From positions 1 to 64,000 of the forward strand of contig JAIBBS010000001.1 of NCBI GenBank assembly GCA_019694555.1: a stretch of 64,000 nucleotides of DNA, written 5' to 3'. Made by a program: the position numbers and the translations under genes. The notes below the pieces were generated by a model. The model saw nothing but the letters and a program-made list of their open reading frames with translations, did no database searches and had not been told where the DNA came from. Below, piece by piece: positions 1-12,254 of this stretch (within the stretch, counting starts at the first letter, position 1; each line of letters opens with the position of its first letter). This DNA comes from Nannocystaceae bacterium (GTDB lineage Bacteria; Myxococcota_A; Polyangia; Nannocystales; Nannocystaceae).

Positions 1-1008
<1,008 letters not shown>

Positions 1009-1042
1009 TGCGTTCCGCCGCGCGAGCGGGTGTAGTCGGGCC

Positions 1043-1927
1043 GTGAGCGAGCGACCGCTGTCGCAGGCCTGGGCCGCCGATGCGCCCGACGACGAGGCGC
1101 GCGAGGCCGCGTTGCAGCGGTTGGTCGCGGCTGCCCACGCGCGCTGGCCCGCGGCGTGGCTCGAGCCGGCGACGTTCGTGGCGGAGCTGTCGCTGCGCCG
1201 CAGCGGCGACGAGCGCGAGGCCGCCGCGCTGCGGCGCCTGACCGATCACGCCGCGGAGCTGTACCTCGCGATCGCCTGTCAGCACGGCCTCGACGCGGCG
1301 GTGCGCGCGTTCGATGCCGCGTACCTCGGCGAGGTGCCGCGGCTGCTGCGACGGCTGCCCGACGGCGAGGGCCTCGCCGACGACGCGGCGCAGGCCGTGC
1401 GCGAGCGGTTGCTGGTCGGCGACGCGCAGCGGGGCCCCCGGATCGCGGAGTACGCCGGGCACGGCGGCCTCGCCGGCTGGGTTCGCGTCACCGTGGTCCG
1501 GGTCGCGCTCAACCTCCGTCGCGCGCGCACGGTCGTGCTCGCACGCGACGACGGCGAGCTCGAGCGCGCGGCCGAGGGCGACGCCGCGCTCGACGTGGTG
1601 CGCGAGCGCTACCGCGAGCCCTTCGTCGCGGCCCTGCGTACCGCGGTCGCCCAGCTCGACGCGCGCGGTCGCACGCTGCTGCGGCTGCACTACGTCGACG
1701 GCCTCGGCATCGATCGCATCGCGCCGCTGTTCGGCGTGCACCGCTCGAGCATCGCACGCTGGCTCACCGACGCGCGAGCGCGGGTGCGCGCAGCGATCCA
1801 CGACGCGCTGTCGCGCGGCGCCGGGCTCGACGCGGCCGCGTGCGACAGCGTCGCGAAGGTGCTGCTGAGCCAGGTGCCGGTGACCCTGGGTTCGCTGCTG
1901 GGCAGCGGCGATCGTCCGAGCGCGTGA
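1043..1927 (+). CDS. RNA polymerase sigma factor, sigma-70 family (ECF-like)
   Basis: 294-aa protein beginning at a GTG (VSERPLSQ). The middle part (about 75-160) has the region 2 character of sigma-70 proteins, and the C-terminal part has a clear region 4 helix-turn-helix (LRLHYVDGLGIDRIAPLFGV followed by HRSSIARWL), the -35-binding element. It is longer than ordinary ECF factors and resembles the myxobacterial/planctomycete group often annotated Sig-70_gmx1; that subgroup assignment is from memory of the family. It is divergent from a kinase carrying an HC2 zinc finger, an arrangement that suggests signalling from kinase to sigma factor. A longer upstream reading of the frame exists (from 944) but would overlap the kinase gene completely, so the GTG at 1043 is preferred. 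Confidence 0.85.
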   Translation: MSERPLSQAWAADAPDDEAREAALQRLVAAAHARWPAAWLEPATFVAELSLRRSGDEREAAALRRLTDHAAELYLAIACQHGLDAAVRAFDAAYLGEVPRLLRRLPDGEGLADDAAQAVRERLLVGDAQRGPRIAEYAGHGGLAGWVRVTVVRVALNLRRARTVVLARDDGELERAAEGDAALDVVRERYREPFVAALRTAVAQLDARGRTLLRLHYVDGLGIDRIAPLFGVHRSSIARWLTDARARVRAAIHDALSRGAGLDAAACDSVAKVLLSQVPVTLGSLLGSGDRPSA

Positions 1928-2042
1928 TCGGCTCACGATCCCCCGACACGCTGGGTCCGCGTTCGTCTCGCGCGCGCGCGGCGGCCCGGGGTGGGCCCGG
2001 GCGCTGGCGCGGGCGCGGCCGCGGCACTACAGCGTCTGGGCC

Positions 2043-2735
2043 ATGACCAGCGCCGCTGCCGCACGCCCCGCCGACGCCGACGCCGAAGCGGCCCTGTGGG
2101 ACGCGTACAACCTGCTGCTCACCGGCCCGGACACCGAGCGGCTGCGCAAGCTGCTGGTGCGCTACGACGCCTTTCGCATGGCGATGGACTGCCCGGGCGA
2201 CATCGTCGAGTGCGGCGTCTTCAAGGGCACCGGGCTGCTGACGTGGCTCAAGTTCCTGCAGATCCACGCGCCCGGCTCGGCGCGGCGCGTGATCGGCTTC
2301 GACACCTTCGACGCGTTCGCGCCGGCGGCCGCCAGCGACGCGGCCGCGGTCGCGGCGTTCGTGCGCGAGACCGGCCACCGCGGCACCTCGGTGGCCTCGC
2401 TGCTGCAGGCGACCGCCGCGGCGGGCATCGATCCCGCGCGCTGCGTGCTGGTGCCCGGCGACATCCGCACGACCGCGGCCGAGCACGCGCGCGACAACCC
2501 CGGGCTGCGCATCGCGCTGTTGCACCTCGATCTCGATCTGGGCGAGCCCACCTTCGCGGCCCTGTCGGCGCTGTGGCCCCGGGTCGTGCGCGGCGGCATC
2601 GTCGTGTTCGACGAGTACGCCGCGCCGCGCTGGAGCGAGAGCGACGGCGTCGATCGCTTCTTCGCCGGCACCGGCGTGCGGCTGCGGACCTGGGCCCACG
2701 CGCGCACGCCCACCGCCTACGTCCTCAAGGAGTAG
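2043..2735 (+). CDS. TylF/MycF-type SAM-dependent O-methyltransferase
   Basis: 230 aa. The segment CPGDIVECGVFKGTG is the SAM-binding loop of the TylF/MycF/NovP family (macrocin O-methyltransferases), followed by VIGFDTFDAF, and later LHLDLDLGEPT and GGIVVFDEY, which carry the acidic residues that bind divalent metal in this family. Members methylate sugar hydroxyls of macrolides and aminocoumarins, but many bacterial homologues sit outside antibiotic clusters and act on unknown glycans. No glycosyltransferase or biosynthetic genes are adjacent, so this is an orphan and its substrate cannot be inferred. It converges on the next gene with only 15 bp between the stop codons. Confidence 0.85.
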   Translation: MTSAAAARPADADAEAALWDAYNLLLTGPDTERLRKLLVRYDAFRMAMDCPGDIVECGVFKGTGLLTWLKFLQIHAPGSARRVIGFDTFDAFAPAAASDAAAVAAFVRETGHRGTSVASLLQATAAAGIDPARCVLVPGDIRTTAAEHARDNPGLRIALLHLDLDLGEPTFAALSALWPRVVRGGIVVFDEYAAPRWSESDGVDRFFAGTGVRLRTWAHARTPTAYVLKE

Positions 2736-2750
2736 ACGCGCGCGTCGGGC

Positions 2751-3425
2751 TCACGCGAGCACCGAGCGGCGCTGCAGCGACGAGTGCGTGGGATCGGGCT
2801 GCGCCGCGAGCAGGCCGGCCAGCCGCGCCCGGCCGGCACCACCGCCGCTGGCCGCGAGCGCGAGCTCGTCGAGCGTGAGTAACGTGACCGCGACCAGACG
2901 GATCGACGAGCGCGGCCCGGCGACGAGCGCCGGCACATGTGGATCCGCGACGCCCAGCAGCACGCCCACGCGGCCGTGCTCGTTGACGAAGCGCGCCGCG
3001 TGCTCGGCCGGGATGCCGACGTCGTAGAGCTCGGTCGACAGCACGCCCAGCTCGTCGAGCAGCGAGCGGATGCCACCGTGGCCGGCGGCGAAGTTGCTCA
3101 TCTGCCACACCACGTCCCACAGCCACGAGCCCGCGACGCGCTCGAGCGGATCGCGGGTGATGGCGTAGAACTCGAGGCCGCAGCCGTTGACGTCGGTCGG
3201 ACCGTCGTCGAACGGATCGGCGAGGCCGTCGCTGGCCAGCAGCACCGCGCCGTCGCGCCGGGCCACGCGGTAGGCCTGCCGCATCGCCGGCCACCGCGGG
3301 CCGCCCATGAACGCGGGGTTGATGAGGTGCGTGAGCACATCGGCGTCGAGCGTGCCCCAGCGCGACCATGCCTGCGTGAGCGCCTCGTGCGTCGCGTTGG
3401 CCGCCGCCTCGCGTGGATCGGTCAT
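2751..3425 (-). CDS. SUFU-like (suppressor of fused domain) protein, tentative
   Basis: 224 aa from the ATG at 3423-3425; a GTG three codons upstream (3434) is an alternative. No signal peptide or membrane segment is visible, so it is probably cytoplasmic. The order of motifs (PRWPAMRQAYRVARRDGAVL, then LASDGLADPFDD, then GCGLEFYAITRDP) resembles the bacterial SUFU domain, which often occurs as an immunity or effector-associated module, but the match is by eye and not decisive. No polymorphic toxin gene is adjacent. It could equally be an unrelated conserved hypothetical protein. Confidence 0.5.
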   Translation of the reverse strand: MTDPREAAANATHEALTQAWSRWGTLDADVLTHLINPAFMGGPRWPAMRQAYRVARRDGAVLLASDGLADPFDDGPTDVNGCGLEFYAITRDPLERVAGSWLWDVVWQMSNFAAGHGGIRSLLDELGVLSTELYDVGIPAEHAARFVNEHGRVGVLLGVADPHVPALVAGPRSSIRLVAVTLLTLDELALAASGGGAGRARLAGLLAAQPDPTHSSLQRRSVLA

Positions 3426-3492
3426 GCTCGACACACTCGTCGCTGCGGCCGGGGCTCGTCAACCACCTCGCGCGATTCGAGCCCGGCGGGGC

Positions 3493-5049
3493 TCAGGCGT
3501 CGTCGATCACGCGCACGACCCCGAGCCGCTGGCCCCACGACAGCACCGCCTCGATCGCCGCGGCCGCGGCGCGTCGCTGGGCGTCGTCGTCGTGGCCCAG
3601 CCGCGCACACTCGCGCGCGAGCTCGATCTGACCGCGCTCGCGCTGGGCCTCGTCGAACAGCCGGGGCCGGCGCACCACCGTCATCGGCAGCGCCACCGGT
3701 GGTTGCGGCGCGTCGATGAACGCGGGATCGATGCAGCTCGACAGATCCGCGGTCGCGCCCACGCGATCGGTCAGCGGCTGCAGCGACCACTTGCGCGTGG
3801 CGGTGGCCGCGACCGAGACGTGATCGAACTGGGTCGTGATCGCGCAGCCGCGCTTGACCATGCCGCCGATCACGATCGCGGGCACGCGGAAGCCCAGCTG
3901 CTCGAACTCCGCCATCGCGTCGGTGGTGGTCGGCGGCGGCACGTGGTCGAAGAAGCCGCCGTGTTCGTCGTAGGTGATCACCAGCAGCGTGCGATCCCAC
4001 AGCGGGCTCGCGGCCAGGGCCTGGTAGATGGAGGCGATGAACGCCTGGCCCATCGCGATGTCGGCGGGCGGGTGATCGTCGTTGCCGATGGTGCCGTTGG
4101 CCGTCAGCACCGGATCGACGATGCTGAACTGCGGCAGCGTGCCCGCGGCCGCGTCGTCGAAGAAGTCGGCGATCTGACCGATGCCCTCGGTCTTGCCGTA
4201 GACCAACACGAACGGCAGATTCGAGCTGTAGTAGCGGTTGCTGACGCCGGCGTCGTCGAGCCGATCGAAGATGCTGGGCAGACCCAGGCTCGAGATCGAG
4301 TCGTTGGTCTTCATGCCCCCCGAGGTCGCCAGGTGCAGGTAGAAGCGGTTGGGCCAGGTCGGGCCCATCACCGACGCGAACCACCGCTCGCACAGCGCGT
4401 AGTTGTCCGCGAGCGCGTAGCTGACCGGCGCGAGCGCGCGCGTCAGGTAGCCCATGACCTCGTCGGGCACCGGCGCGCCGTCGGCCTGGTACTCGGTGAC
4501 GAAGCCGTCGTTGGCGCCCTGGTTCCACTGCGCGTGCGAGGGGTCCCAGCCGTGCGGCGGATCGAACTCCACCACGGTGTCGGTCAGCGCGTGCACGCCG
4601 ACGTCGTTGCCCATCGCGTCGGGGTTGGTCTCGCGGCCGGTGAGCCCGTCGATGGCGCGGCCCTCGGCCAGCGCGAGCGAGCCGAAGACGTGATCGAACG
4701 AGCGGTTTTCCATCATCAGCACGACGATGTGTTCGATCGGGGCCAACAGCGCGTCGGCGTCGAGCTCGCTGGGCGCCTCGCAGTCCGACGCGATCGCGCC
4801 GGTCTCGCCGCTGGAGTCGCCGCCGCTGCTGCCGGCCTCGCCGCCGCCGCTGCTGCCGGCCTCGCTGCCGCCGCCGCTGCCGGTCGTGCCCGCACCGCTG
4901 CTGCCGCCCGACCCGGTGGTGCCGTCGGCGTTGCCGCCGTCGCCGTCGTCCTTGCAGGCGCTCGCGCCCAGGCCCAGCGCGCCGAGCCCCTGCAGCGCGC
5001 GACGCCGCGACCACAGCCGGCGGATCTCTTCGAGCTTCTTGCGATGCAT
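3493..5049 (-). CDS. Secreted phosphoesterase, phospholipase C / acid phosphatase-like
   Basis: 518 aa from the ATG at 5047-5049, which has a GAGGAGG ribosome binding site 9 nt upstream; an in-frame start ten codons earlier (5079) lacks this. The N-terminus combines a Tat-like motif (SRRRALQGLGALGLG) with a lipobox-like Cys (GASAC), followed by a Ser/Gly/Ala-rich linker of about 45 residues. The catalytic domain opens with IEHIVVLMMENRSFDHVFG, the metal-binding signature of the phosphoesterase family that includes bacterial phospholipase C and AcpA, and contains HAQWNQGANDGFV, NDDHPPADI and TYDEHGGFFDHV, matching the other conserved blocks. It probably cleaves phosphate esters at or outside the outer membrane; phospholipid versus phosphomonoester substrate cannot be told from sequence. 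Confidence 0.88.
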   Translation of the reverse strand: MHRKKLEEIRRLWSRRRALQGLGALGLGASACKDDGDGGNADGTTGSGGSSGAGTTGSGGGSEAGSSGGGEAGSSGGDSSGETGAIASDCEAPSELDADALLAPIEHIVVLMMENRSFDHVFGSLALAEGRAIDGLTGRETNPDAMGNDVGVHALTDTVVEFDPPHGWDPSHAQWNQGANDGFVTEYQADGAPVPDEVMGYLTRALAPVSYALADNYALCERWFASVMGPTWPNRFYLHLATSGGMKTNDSISSLGLPSIFDRLDDAGVSNRYYSSNLPFVLVYGKTEGIGQIADFFDDAAAGTLPQFSIVDPVLTANGTIGNDDHPPADIAMGQAFIASIYQALAASPLWDRTLLVITYDEHGGFFDHVPPPTTTDAMAEFEQLGFRVPAIVIGGMVKRGCAITTQFDHVSVAATATRKWSLQPLTDRVGATADLSSCIDPAFIDAPQPPVALPMTVVRRPRLFDEAQRERGQIELARECARLGHDDDAQRRAAAAAIEAVLSWGQRLGVVRVIDDA

Positions 5050-5160
5050 GCCCACGCGCCTCCTCGGACGCGCGAGCATGCTAACAGCAGCGACCGCACC
5101 CGCGCGAGCGCAGCGATCGCGACGTTCGCGTCACGATCGTGCGTCGCGTGGGCTCGCCAT

Positions 5161-6504
5161 TCACGGACAGTCGAGCGGGTCGGTGCCCTCGGGGCACAGG
5201 CCCGAGCCCTCGGGCTCGTCGCACTCGCCGTCGCCGGCGTACGGGCATGGCCCGCCGCCGGTGCTGGTGTCGCTGGCGGTGTCGGTCACCGTCGCGGTGG
5301 CGGTGGGGTCGAGCGATGTGACGGCGCCGGTGCTCTCGCCACCGCCGCCGGTGCTGTCACCGCCGCCGCAGTCGAACGGGTCGCTGCCCTCGTCGCAGGT
5401 GCCCGAGCCCTCGGGCTCGTCGCACACGCCGTCGAACTGCGTGGGGCAGATGCCGCCACAGTCGAACGGATCGGTGCCCTCTTCGCAGTAGCCGGTGCCC
5501 TCGGGCTCGTCGCACACGCCGTCGTCGCGGTAGAGGCAGAAGCCGACCGCGTCGGGGATGCCGCACGCGACCGCGGGCGCATCGACGCAGGTCTGGCTGG
5601 CGTTGCACACGAAGCCCGCCGCGCACACGCCGGTCGGGCACATCTCGCCCTTGCCCGGAGGCGCCGAGCACATGCCGGTGTCGAAGTCGCACGACAGTCC
5701 CTCGGCGCACACGCCGTCGGGACACGGCTGGCCCTCGCCGGGCAAGCCCAGACACATGGTGCCGTCGCACACGCTCGAGCTGTCGCACACGCCGGTGGGG
5801 CAGGGCTCGCCGGCGCCCGGCAGCTTCGCGCACGACAGCGACATCGGATCGCACGCGAGGTCGACGTCGCAGCCGCCACCATCGTGGGGGTTGCACTTGT
5901 CACCCTTGGCGCCGCGCGCCTCGCAGGTGCGGCCACCGTCGGCGTCGGGGTCGAGGCACGCCAGGCCCGGTGGGCACTCGGCGAAGTCACCGCACAGATC
6001 GCCGACGCGCGAGGGGATCGGGATGCAGACCTCGGCGCAGGTCAGACCCTGCTTGCACGTGTCGCCCAGCTGCATGAAGCCGCCGCCGCCGACCGCGATG
6101 CAGGTCTCGCCGAGGTTGCCGGCACCGGCGACGAGCTTGCACTTTTGCGCCTCGAAGGCGAGATCGATGATGGCCTCGTCGTCGTCGACCTCGTTGGCCT
6201 TCTTGCAGCCGAGCGCGTCGATGTATGCGTTGGCCTTGCCGAGGCACTCGCTGTAGTACTGCAGCCCGAGCAGCTCGGCCTCCGCGATGCCCTCGGCCAG
6301 CGCGGGCGTGACCGCGTCGGCACACTTGGCCGGCTCGGCGAGGCCGGTCTCGCAATCGCACTCGCTGTAGGGCTGGCACACCAGCTGCGCGAGGTCGGCC
6401 GCGACCGCGTCGTACTCGATCGCCGTGCCGCTGCTCTTGTCCTTGCACGAGGCGAAGCCGAGCCACGCCACCGCCATCACCCAACCGATTCGTGCCGAAC
6501 GCAT
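5161..6504 (-). CDS. Cysteine-rich repeat lipoprotein
   Basis: 447 aa from the ATG at 6502-6504, with GGGAGG 9 nt upstream. The signal peptide ends in LGFASC, a lipobox. After about 150 residues come Dickkopf/EB-like Cys-rich modules (patterns such as GEPCPTGVCDSSSVC) and then at least three copies of an acidic module DGVCDEPEGTGYCEEGTDPFDC, the last copy ending the protein. A Thr/Ser/Gly linker separates the second and third copies. The spacing of Cys suggests many disulfides and a role as a surface scaffold or ligand binder. No enzyme domain is visible. The two blocks of repeats differ in type, which suggests assembly by duplication. Confidence 0.8.
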   Translation of the reverse strand: MRSARIGWVMAVAWLGFASCKDKSSGTAIEYDAVAADLAQLVCQPYSECDCETGLAEPAKCADAVTPALAEGIAEAELLGLQYYSECLGKANAYIDALGCKKANEVDDDEAIIDLAFEAQKCKLVAGAGNLGETCIAVGGGGFMQLGDTCKQGLTCAEVCIPIPSRVGDLCGDFAECPPGLACLDPDADGGRTCEARGAKGDKCNPHDGGGCDVDLACDPMSLSCAKLPGAGEPCPTGVCDSSSVCDGTMCLGLPGEGQPCPDGVCAEGLSCDFDTGMCSAPPGKGEMCPTGVCAAGFVCNASQTCVDAPAVACGIPDAVGFCLYRDDGVCDEPEGTGYCEEGTDPFDCGGICPTQFDGVCDEPEGSGTCDEGSDPFDCGGGDSTGGGGESTGAVTSLDPTATATVTDTASDTSTGGGPCPYAGDGECDEPEGSGLCPEGTDPLDCP

Positions 6505-6709
6505 GTCGTAAGCCTCCCAAGCCGCGGCACGAGCACCCGCGTGGGTCCCCGCCGCCGCATGGGAGTGTGCGACAGACGGGGGCGTCTCGACAATCACCGC
6601 GCCAGCGTGGGCGCCTGCCGCTGCGTGATCCGGGCCACGCCCGATCGGCCGCAGACGCCCCCAGGCGCCCGCGGCCGCCGCCGGCCCCGCGTTCTTCGTG
6701 CAACGGGGT

Positions 6710-6734
6710 GGCCGGGGCGGGGCACGCCCCGGCC
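6710..6734 (-). terminator. Hairpin downstream of aceA
   Basis: A perfect 9-bp inverted repeat (GGCCGGGGC at 6710-6718 with GCCCCGGCC at 6726-6734) and a 7-nt loop lies 11 bp after the aceA stop codon. There is no T-tract, so intrinsic termination is uncertain, but it could stabilise the 3' end or slow polymerase. Confidence 0.45.
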
Positions 6735-6745
6735 GTGAGCGTCGC

Positions 6746-8023
6746 TCAGTGCCCGGGCTTGAACTGCGCCGCCTCGGTCGAGGCATCCATCGCCAGGGTC
6801 GAGGCCTGTCCGCCCGAGACGATCTTCGACACCTCGTCGAAGTAGCCGGTGCCGACCTCGCGCTGGTGGCGGGTGGCGGTGTAGCCGTGCGCCTCGGAGG
6901 CGAACTCGGCCTGCTGCAGCTCGCTGTACGCCGACATGCCGCGCTCGGCGTAGGCGCGCGCCAGCTCGAACATGCCGTGGTTGAGGCTGTGGAAGCCCGC
7001 CAGCGTCACGAACTGGAACTTGTAGCCCATCGCGCCCAGCTCGCGCTGGAACTTCGCGATGGTCGCGTCGTCGAGCTTGGCCTTCCAGTTGAACGACGGC
7101 GAGCAGTTGTACGCCAGCATCTTGTTGGGAAACTGCGCGCGCACGCCCTCGGCGAACTGCTTGGCCTCGTGCAGATCCGGCGTCGAGGTCTCGCACCACA
7201 GCAGGTCGGCGTACGGCGCGTAGGCGCGGGCGCGGGCGATGGCCATCTCGACCCCGCCCTTGATCTGGAAGAAGCCCTCGGGCGTGCGCTTGCCCGAGAT
7301 GAACGGCAGGTCGCGCTCGTCGATGTCCGAGGTCAACAGTCGCGCGCTGTCGGCGTCGGTGCGGGCGATGATGATCGACGGCACGCCCTCGACGTCGGCG
7401 GCCAGACGCGCGGCCACCAGCGCGCGGATGAACTGGCTGCCGGGCACCAGCACCTTGCCGCCGAGGTGGCCGCACTTCTTCTCGCTGGAGAGCTGATCCT
7501 CGAAGTGCACCGCCGCGGCGCCGGCGTCGATCATGCCCTTCATGATCTCGTAGGCGTTGAGCGGACCGCCGAAGCCGGCCTCGGCGTCGGCGACGATGGG
7601 CGCAAACCAGTTGCGCTTGACGCCGCCCTCGGACGACTCGATCTGATCGGCGCGCTGCAGCGCGGCGTTGATGCGGCGCACCAGCTGCGGCACCGAGTTG
7701 GCCGGGTACAGGCTCTGGTCGGGGTAGGTGTGGCCCGCGAGGTTGGCATCGGCCGCGACCTGCCAGCCGCTGACGTAGATCGCATCGAGGCCGGCGCGGA
7801 CCTGCTGCACCGCCTGGTTGCCGGTCAGCGCGCCGAGGCCGGCGACGAACGGGCGCTCGTGCATGAGCTCCCACAGTCGCTCCGCGCCGAGTCGCGCGAG
7901 CGTGTGCTCGACGACGACGCTGCCGCGCAAGCGCAGCACGTCGTCGGCGCCGTAGGGACGCGTGATGCCTTGCCAACGTGCGTCGCCGAAGGTCAAAGCC
8001 GAGGTGGTCTTGGGCTGGGTCAT
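6746..8023 (-). CDS. aceA: Isocitrate lyase
   Basis: 425 aa, close to the usual length of proteobacterial AceA. It splits isocitrate into glyoxylate and succinate in the glyoxylate shunt, allowing growth on acetate, fatty acids and other C2 sources. The active-site signature KKCGHLGGK is present with catalytic C184; [21 protein letters not shown] and the [10 protein letters not shown] block that precedes the catalytic loop are also family hallmarks. The ATG at 8021-8023 aligns with the normal N-terminus (an in-frame earlier start exists in the spacer). It lies 61 bp downstream of aceB on the same strand, so the two form an operon with a shared promoter upstream of aceB. Confidence 0.97.
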   Translation of the reverse strand: MTQPKTTSALTFGDARWQGITRPYGADDVLRLRGSVVVEHTLARLGAERLWELMHERPFVAGLGALTGNQAVQQVRAGLDAIYVSGWQVAADANLAGHTYPDQSLYPANSVPQLVRRINAALQRADQIESSEGGVKRNWFAPIVADAEAGFGGPLNAYEIMKGMIDAGAAAVHFEDQLSSEKKCGHLGGKVLVPGSQFIRALVAARLAADVEGVPSIIIARTDADSARLLTSDIDERDLPFISGKRTPEGFFQIKGGVEMAIARARAYAPYADLLWCETSTPDLHEAKQFAEGVRAQFPNKMLAYNCSPSFNWKAKLDDATIAKFQRELGAMGYKFQFVTLAGFHSLNHGMFELARAYAERGMSAYSELQQAEFASEAHGYTATRHQREVGTGYFDEVSKIVSGGQASTLAMDASTEAAQFKPGH

Positions 8024-8084
8024 GGCTGCTCTCGTTTCGGCCCGATCGCGGGCGGCAGGGGTGGCGCGGGGCAAACGCCCGGGT

Positions 8085-9695
<1,611 letters not shown>

Positions 9696-9713
9696 CGGTT
9701 CGGGGCCAGTGTG

Positions 9714-9726
9714 CCGCAAATTTCTT
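9714..9726 (-). promoter_or_regulatory. Candidate RamB/ScfR-type operator upstream of aceB
   Basis: Read on the minus strand this is AAGAAATTTGCGG, 18 nt before the aceB ATG. It resembles the RamB consensus remembered from Corynebacterium (roughly MARAACTTTGCAAA) at about 10 of 13 positions. A ScfR/RamB-family gene lies 5 kb away. The assignment is inference from one site. Confidence 0.35.
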
Positions 9727-9775
9727 TTCAGGGAAGGGCCGGAACGCGCGCAATAAGCCTCATCGCCGGTCGAAA

Positions 9776-9825
9776 GCTGTAAACGCCGAGGCGGCCTCCG
9801 ACGGTAAAACTGTAAACGGTGTCAA
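9776..9825 (-). promoter_or_regulatory. aceBA promoter region with direct repeats
   Basis: Two exact copies of CTGTAAACG (9777-9785 and 9810-9818) are spaced 33 bp, about three helical turns, apart. On the minus strand a perfect TTGACA (9825-9820) lies next to the second copy, so that repeat would overlap the promoter spacer. No convincing -10 box is visible at the right spacing. The region is strikingly A/T-rich compared with all flanking DNA, as expected of a regulated promoter. Confidence 0.5.
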
Positions 9826-9870
9826 TTGTCCGCGCGCGGGCCGGCCGCGACGGGCCGTGGCCCGGCGTGG

Positions 9871-10902
9871 TCACGGCACGACCACGGCGGCGCCCCGGAT
9901 CGCGTCGGTCGCGAGGTCGACGAGCGCCTCGCCGACCTCGGCCAGGGGGTAGCAGCGCACGTGGGTCCGCACCCCGACGCGCGCGGCCTCGTCGAGGAAG
10001 CGGCGCGCGTCGGCGCGGGTGTTGTTCGCGACGCTGCGCAGCCGTCGCTCGCGGTACACGAGCGCGTAGGGCATCGCCGGGATCTCGCTCATGTGGATCC
10101 CACCGAGCACGAGCGTGCCGCCGGCATCGAGCGCCGCGAGCCCGACCGGGACCAAGGTGCCCGCGGGTGCGAAGACGATCGCGGCGTCGAGCGGCACCGG
10201 CGGCGTGGCATCGGCGTCGCCGACCCACGTCGCGCCCAGCTCGTGCGCGAGCGCCTGGTGCCGCGCGCGATCGCGGGTCATCACGTAGACCTCGGCCCCG
10301 CGCGCGCGGGCGATCTGGATCGCGAGGTGACCCGCGGCGCCGAAGCCATACAGTCCCAGGCGCGCGCCGGCGAAGCCGCGCACGTCCAGGCCGGTCGCGT
10401 CGAGACAGCGGTAGCCGATGATGCCCGCGCACAGCAGCGGCGCGGCGTCGATGGCTGCGAGCGCGTCGGGCAGCGGCAGCACGAAGTCCGCCGGCGCGAC
10501 GGTGTACTCGGCGAAGCCGCCGTCGACGGTCCAGCCGGTGAACTCGGACGCCTCGCACAGGTTCTCGTCGCCGCGGTGGCAGAAGCGGCAGTCGCTGCAG
10601 GTGCGGTGCAGCCACGGCACGCCCACGCGCGTGCCCACGCGCGCCGGGTCGACCTCGGCACCGGTCGCGACCACGCGGCCGACGATCTGGTGGCCCGGGA
10701 TCACCGGGCGTCGCCGCGGCGCGAGCTCGCCTTCGATCACGTGCAGATCGGTGCGGCACACGCCGCAGGCCTCGACCTGCACCAGCACCTCGCCGCGGCG
10801 CGGCTCGGGGCGCGGCACGGTGCGCAGCTGCAGCGGGCGCGCGCGCGCGGGCGCGGGCTGCTCGAGCACCGCGGCGCGCATCGTCGCCGGCAGCCGGCTC
10901 AT
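9871..10902 (-). CDS. Zinc-dependent alcohol dehydrogenase (medium-chain, AdhA-like)
   Basis: 343 aa. Catalytic zinc ligands appear in [12 protein letters not shown] and PGHQIVGRV; the structural zinc lobe has the four cysteines of [15 protein letters not shown]. The nucleotide fold has [16 protein letters not shown], a G-x-G-x-x-G motif for NAD(P). C-terminal [13 protein letters not shown] is typical of the AdhA/propanol-preferring subgroup, so the likely reaction is reversible oxidation of a primary alcohol to an aldehyde. Its ATG overlaps the stop codon of the upstream OmpA-like gene (ATGA at 10899-10902), so translation is probably coupled. The pairing with an envelope lipoprotein is odd; the stop is followed by the aceBA promoter region. 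Confidence 0.92.
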   Translation of the reverse strand: MSRLPATMRAAVLEQPAPARARPLQLRTVPRPEPRRGEVLVQVEACGVCRTDLHVIEGELAPRRRPVIPGHQIVGRVVATGAEVDPARVGTRVGVPWLHRTCSDCRFCHRGDENLCEASEFTGWTVDGGFAEYTVAPADFVLPLPDALAAIDAAPLLCAGIIGYRCLDATGLDVRGFAGARLGLYGFGAAGHLAIQIARARGAEVYVMTRDRARHQALAHELGATWVGDADATPPVPLDAAIVFAPAGTLVPVGLAALDAGGTLVLGGIHMSEIPAMPYALVYRERRLRSVANNTRADARRFLDEAARVGVRTHVRCYPLAEVGEALVDLATDAIRGAAVVVP

Positions 10903-11825
10903 GGCGTGACGCCGGTCGGCCGTGCGAGCCGCTCGAGCTCCTCGTTGCCGGGAAGACCCGCGAGATCGGGCACCAGCGCGATCTCGATGCGGCGGTTGAG
11001 CGCGCGCGCGTCGTCGTCGCGGTTGGGCACGCGCGGCGCGAACTCGCCGTAGCTGGTCGCGGCCAGCTGTGCCGGGGCCATGCCCGCGGCCAGCAGCGTG
11101 TGCACCACCACCAGCGCGCGGCCCGAGGCCAGCTCCCAGTTCGACGCGAAGCGCTCGTTGTGGATCGGCACGTCGTCGGTGTGGCCCTCGACCGCGAAGC
11201 GGCGCCCCACCATGCTCGCGAGCTGGCCGCCGACCTCGGCCAGCGCGGCCTTGCCGTCGGCCGAGAGCTTGGTCGAGCCCGAGGCGAACAGGATGTCCAT
11301 CGGCATGGTCAGCACCATGCGCCCGTCGACGATGCGCACGTCGAGCTTGCCCGCGTCGATGAGGCTGCGGAAGCGCGCGATCATGTCGCGATACTCGGCC
11401 ACGCGGCGCTCGGCCGCGAGCTGCCGCGTGCCCAGCTCGGCCAGCGCCAGGTTGAGCTTGTCGAGCGAGTCCTTGAGCGCGGCGCGGCGCTTGATCACGT
11501 CGGCGAGCTGGCGCTCGGCGTCCTGCGCCCGGCCTTGCAGCGACTGCGCCTCGGCCTGCGCCGCGGCCAGCTGCGCCGCGACCTCGTCGCGCTGCTGCTG
11601 CACCGCCGCGGCCTGGGCACGCAGCTCGTCGAGCGCGAGCTCGAGCTCGGCGATGCGACCCTCGCGGGCGCGCAGGTGCTCGCGTTGGGCCTGGGCGTCG
11701 TCGTGGCTGCGTGCCAGTGCGGCGCGGCTGTCCTCGAGCGCGCGCACGGTGGCGTCGTGCTTCGACTTGGTGACGCAGCCTGCAGTGAGCGCGAGCGTGA
11801 GTGCGAGCGGTGCGGTGCGGAACAT
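10899..11825 (-). CDS. OmpA-family lipoprotein with coiled coil
   Basis: 308 aa. Signal peptide with lipobox LTAGC (Cys near residue 17), then a long Ala/Gln/Arg/Glu-rich coiled coil (about 25-165) and a C-terminal OmpA/MotB peptidoglycan-binding domain: [38 protein letters not shown] and [10 protein letters not shown]. The domain order is that of outer-membrane lipoproteins that bridge to peptidoglycan through a rod-like helix. A purine-rich GGGGG lies just upstream of the ATG (11823-11825). It is the first gene of a two-gene unit with the alcohol dehydrogenase. Confidence 0.88.
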   Translation of the reverse strand: MFRTAPLALTLALTAGCVTKSKHDATVRALEDSRAALARSHDDAQAQREHLRAREGRIAELELALDELRAQAAAVQQQRDEVAAQLAAAQAEAQSLQGRAQDAERQLADVIKRRAALKDSLDKLNLALAELGTRQLAAERRVAEYRDMIARFRSLIDAGKLDVRIVDGRMVLTMPMDILFASGSTKLSADGKAALAEVGGQLASMVGRRFAVEGHTDDVPIHNERFASNWELASGRALVVVHTLLAAGMAPAQLAATSYGEFAPRVPNRDDDARALNRRIEIALVPDLAGLPGNEELERLARPTGVTP

Positions 11826-12254
11826 CGGCGCCCCCAAGGTGATCACGACCGCGCGGTCGAGCCACCGCAGTCCTTGCGGTGGGGTGCCCACCGCCGAGCC
11901 CCACAAGTTCGCGCCGCCGCGCGCAGCGGCCGTGCCATGCTGGACTCCCATGCGTGCCGCCTGCCGTTCTCGCGTCCGTCTCCGGATCGTCTCCGCCGCT
12001 GCGCCGCGCGTGCCCGACGAGCCGCCGGGGTTTCCCACGCCGCAGCCGTCCACGCCCGAGCCGGCGCCCGCCGAGACACCGTGGGAGCCCGAGCCCGATG
12101 CCGATCCGGAAGGACCCGGGTTCGAACCCGACGACGCACCCGAGCTGCAGCACCGCACGAGCACGAGCCCCGCACGCGCACGACGCCGCGCCGCAGACAA
12201 TGCGGCAGTGCGCGCGCTCGCTCCCCCGCGATTCGGCGCCAAAGTGGCGGCCTG
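11826..12254. other. Gap between OmpA-like gene and kinase-receiver gene
   Basis: This 429-bp stretch separates divergent genes. It holds no confident gene. The only candidate is the proline-rich reading frame listed separately at 11950-12255. No terminator or clear promoter is visible. Confidence 0.5.

Noticed and set aside
3307-6738. A 1143-codon open frame on the plus strand
   Set aside because: It is antisense to two well-supported genes (phosphoesterase and Cys-rich lipoprotein) and its product is a low-complexity Arg/Ala/His/Val mix typical of shadow frames in GC-rich DNA.
12118-12131. A TpsiC-arm-like GGGTTCGAACCCG suggesting a tRNA
   Set aside because: The surrounding bases do not form D-arm, anticodon or acceptor stems, and the five-base T stem does not pair fully. 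It is better explained as a chance palindrome in a proline-rich or non-coding stretch.
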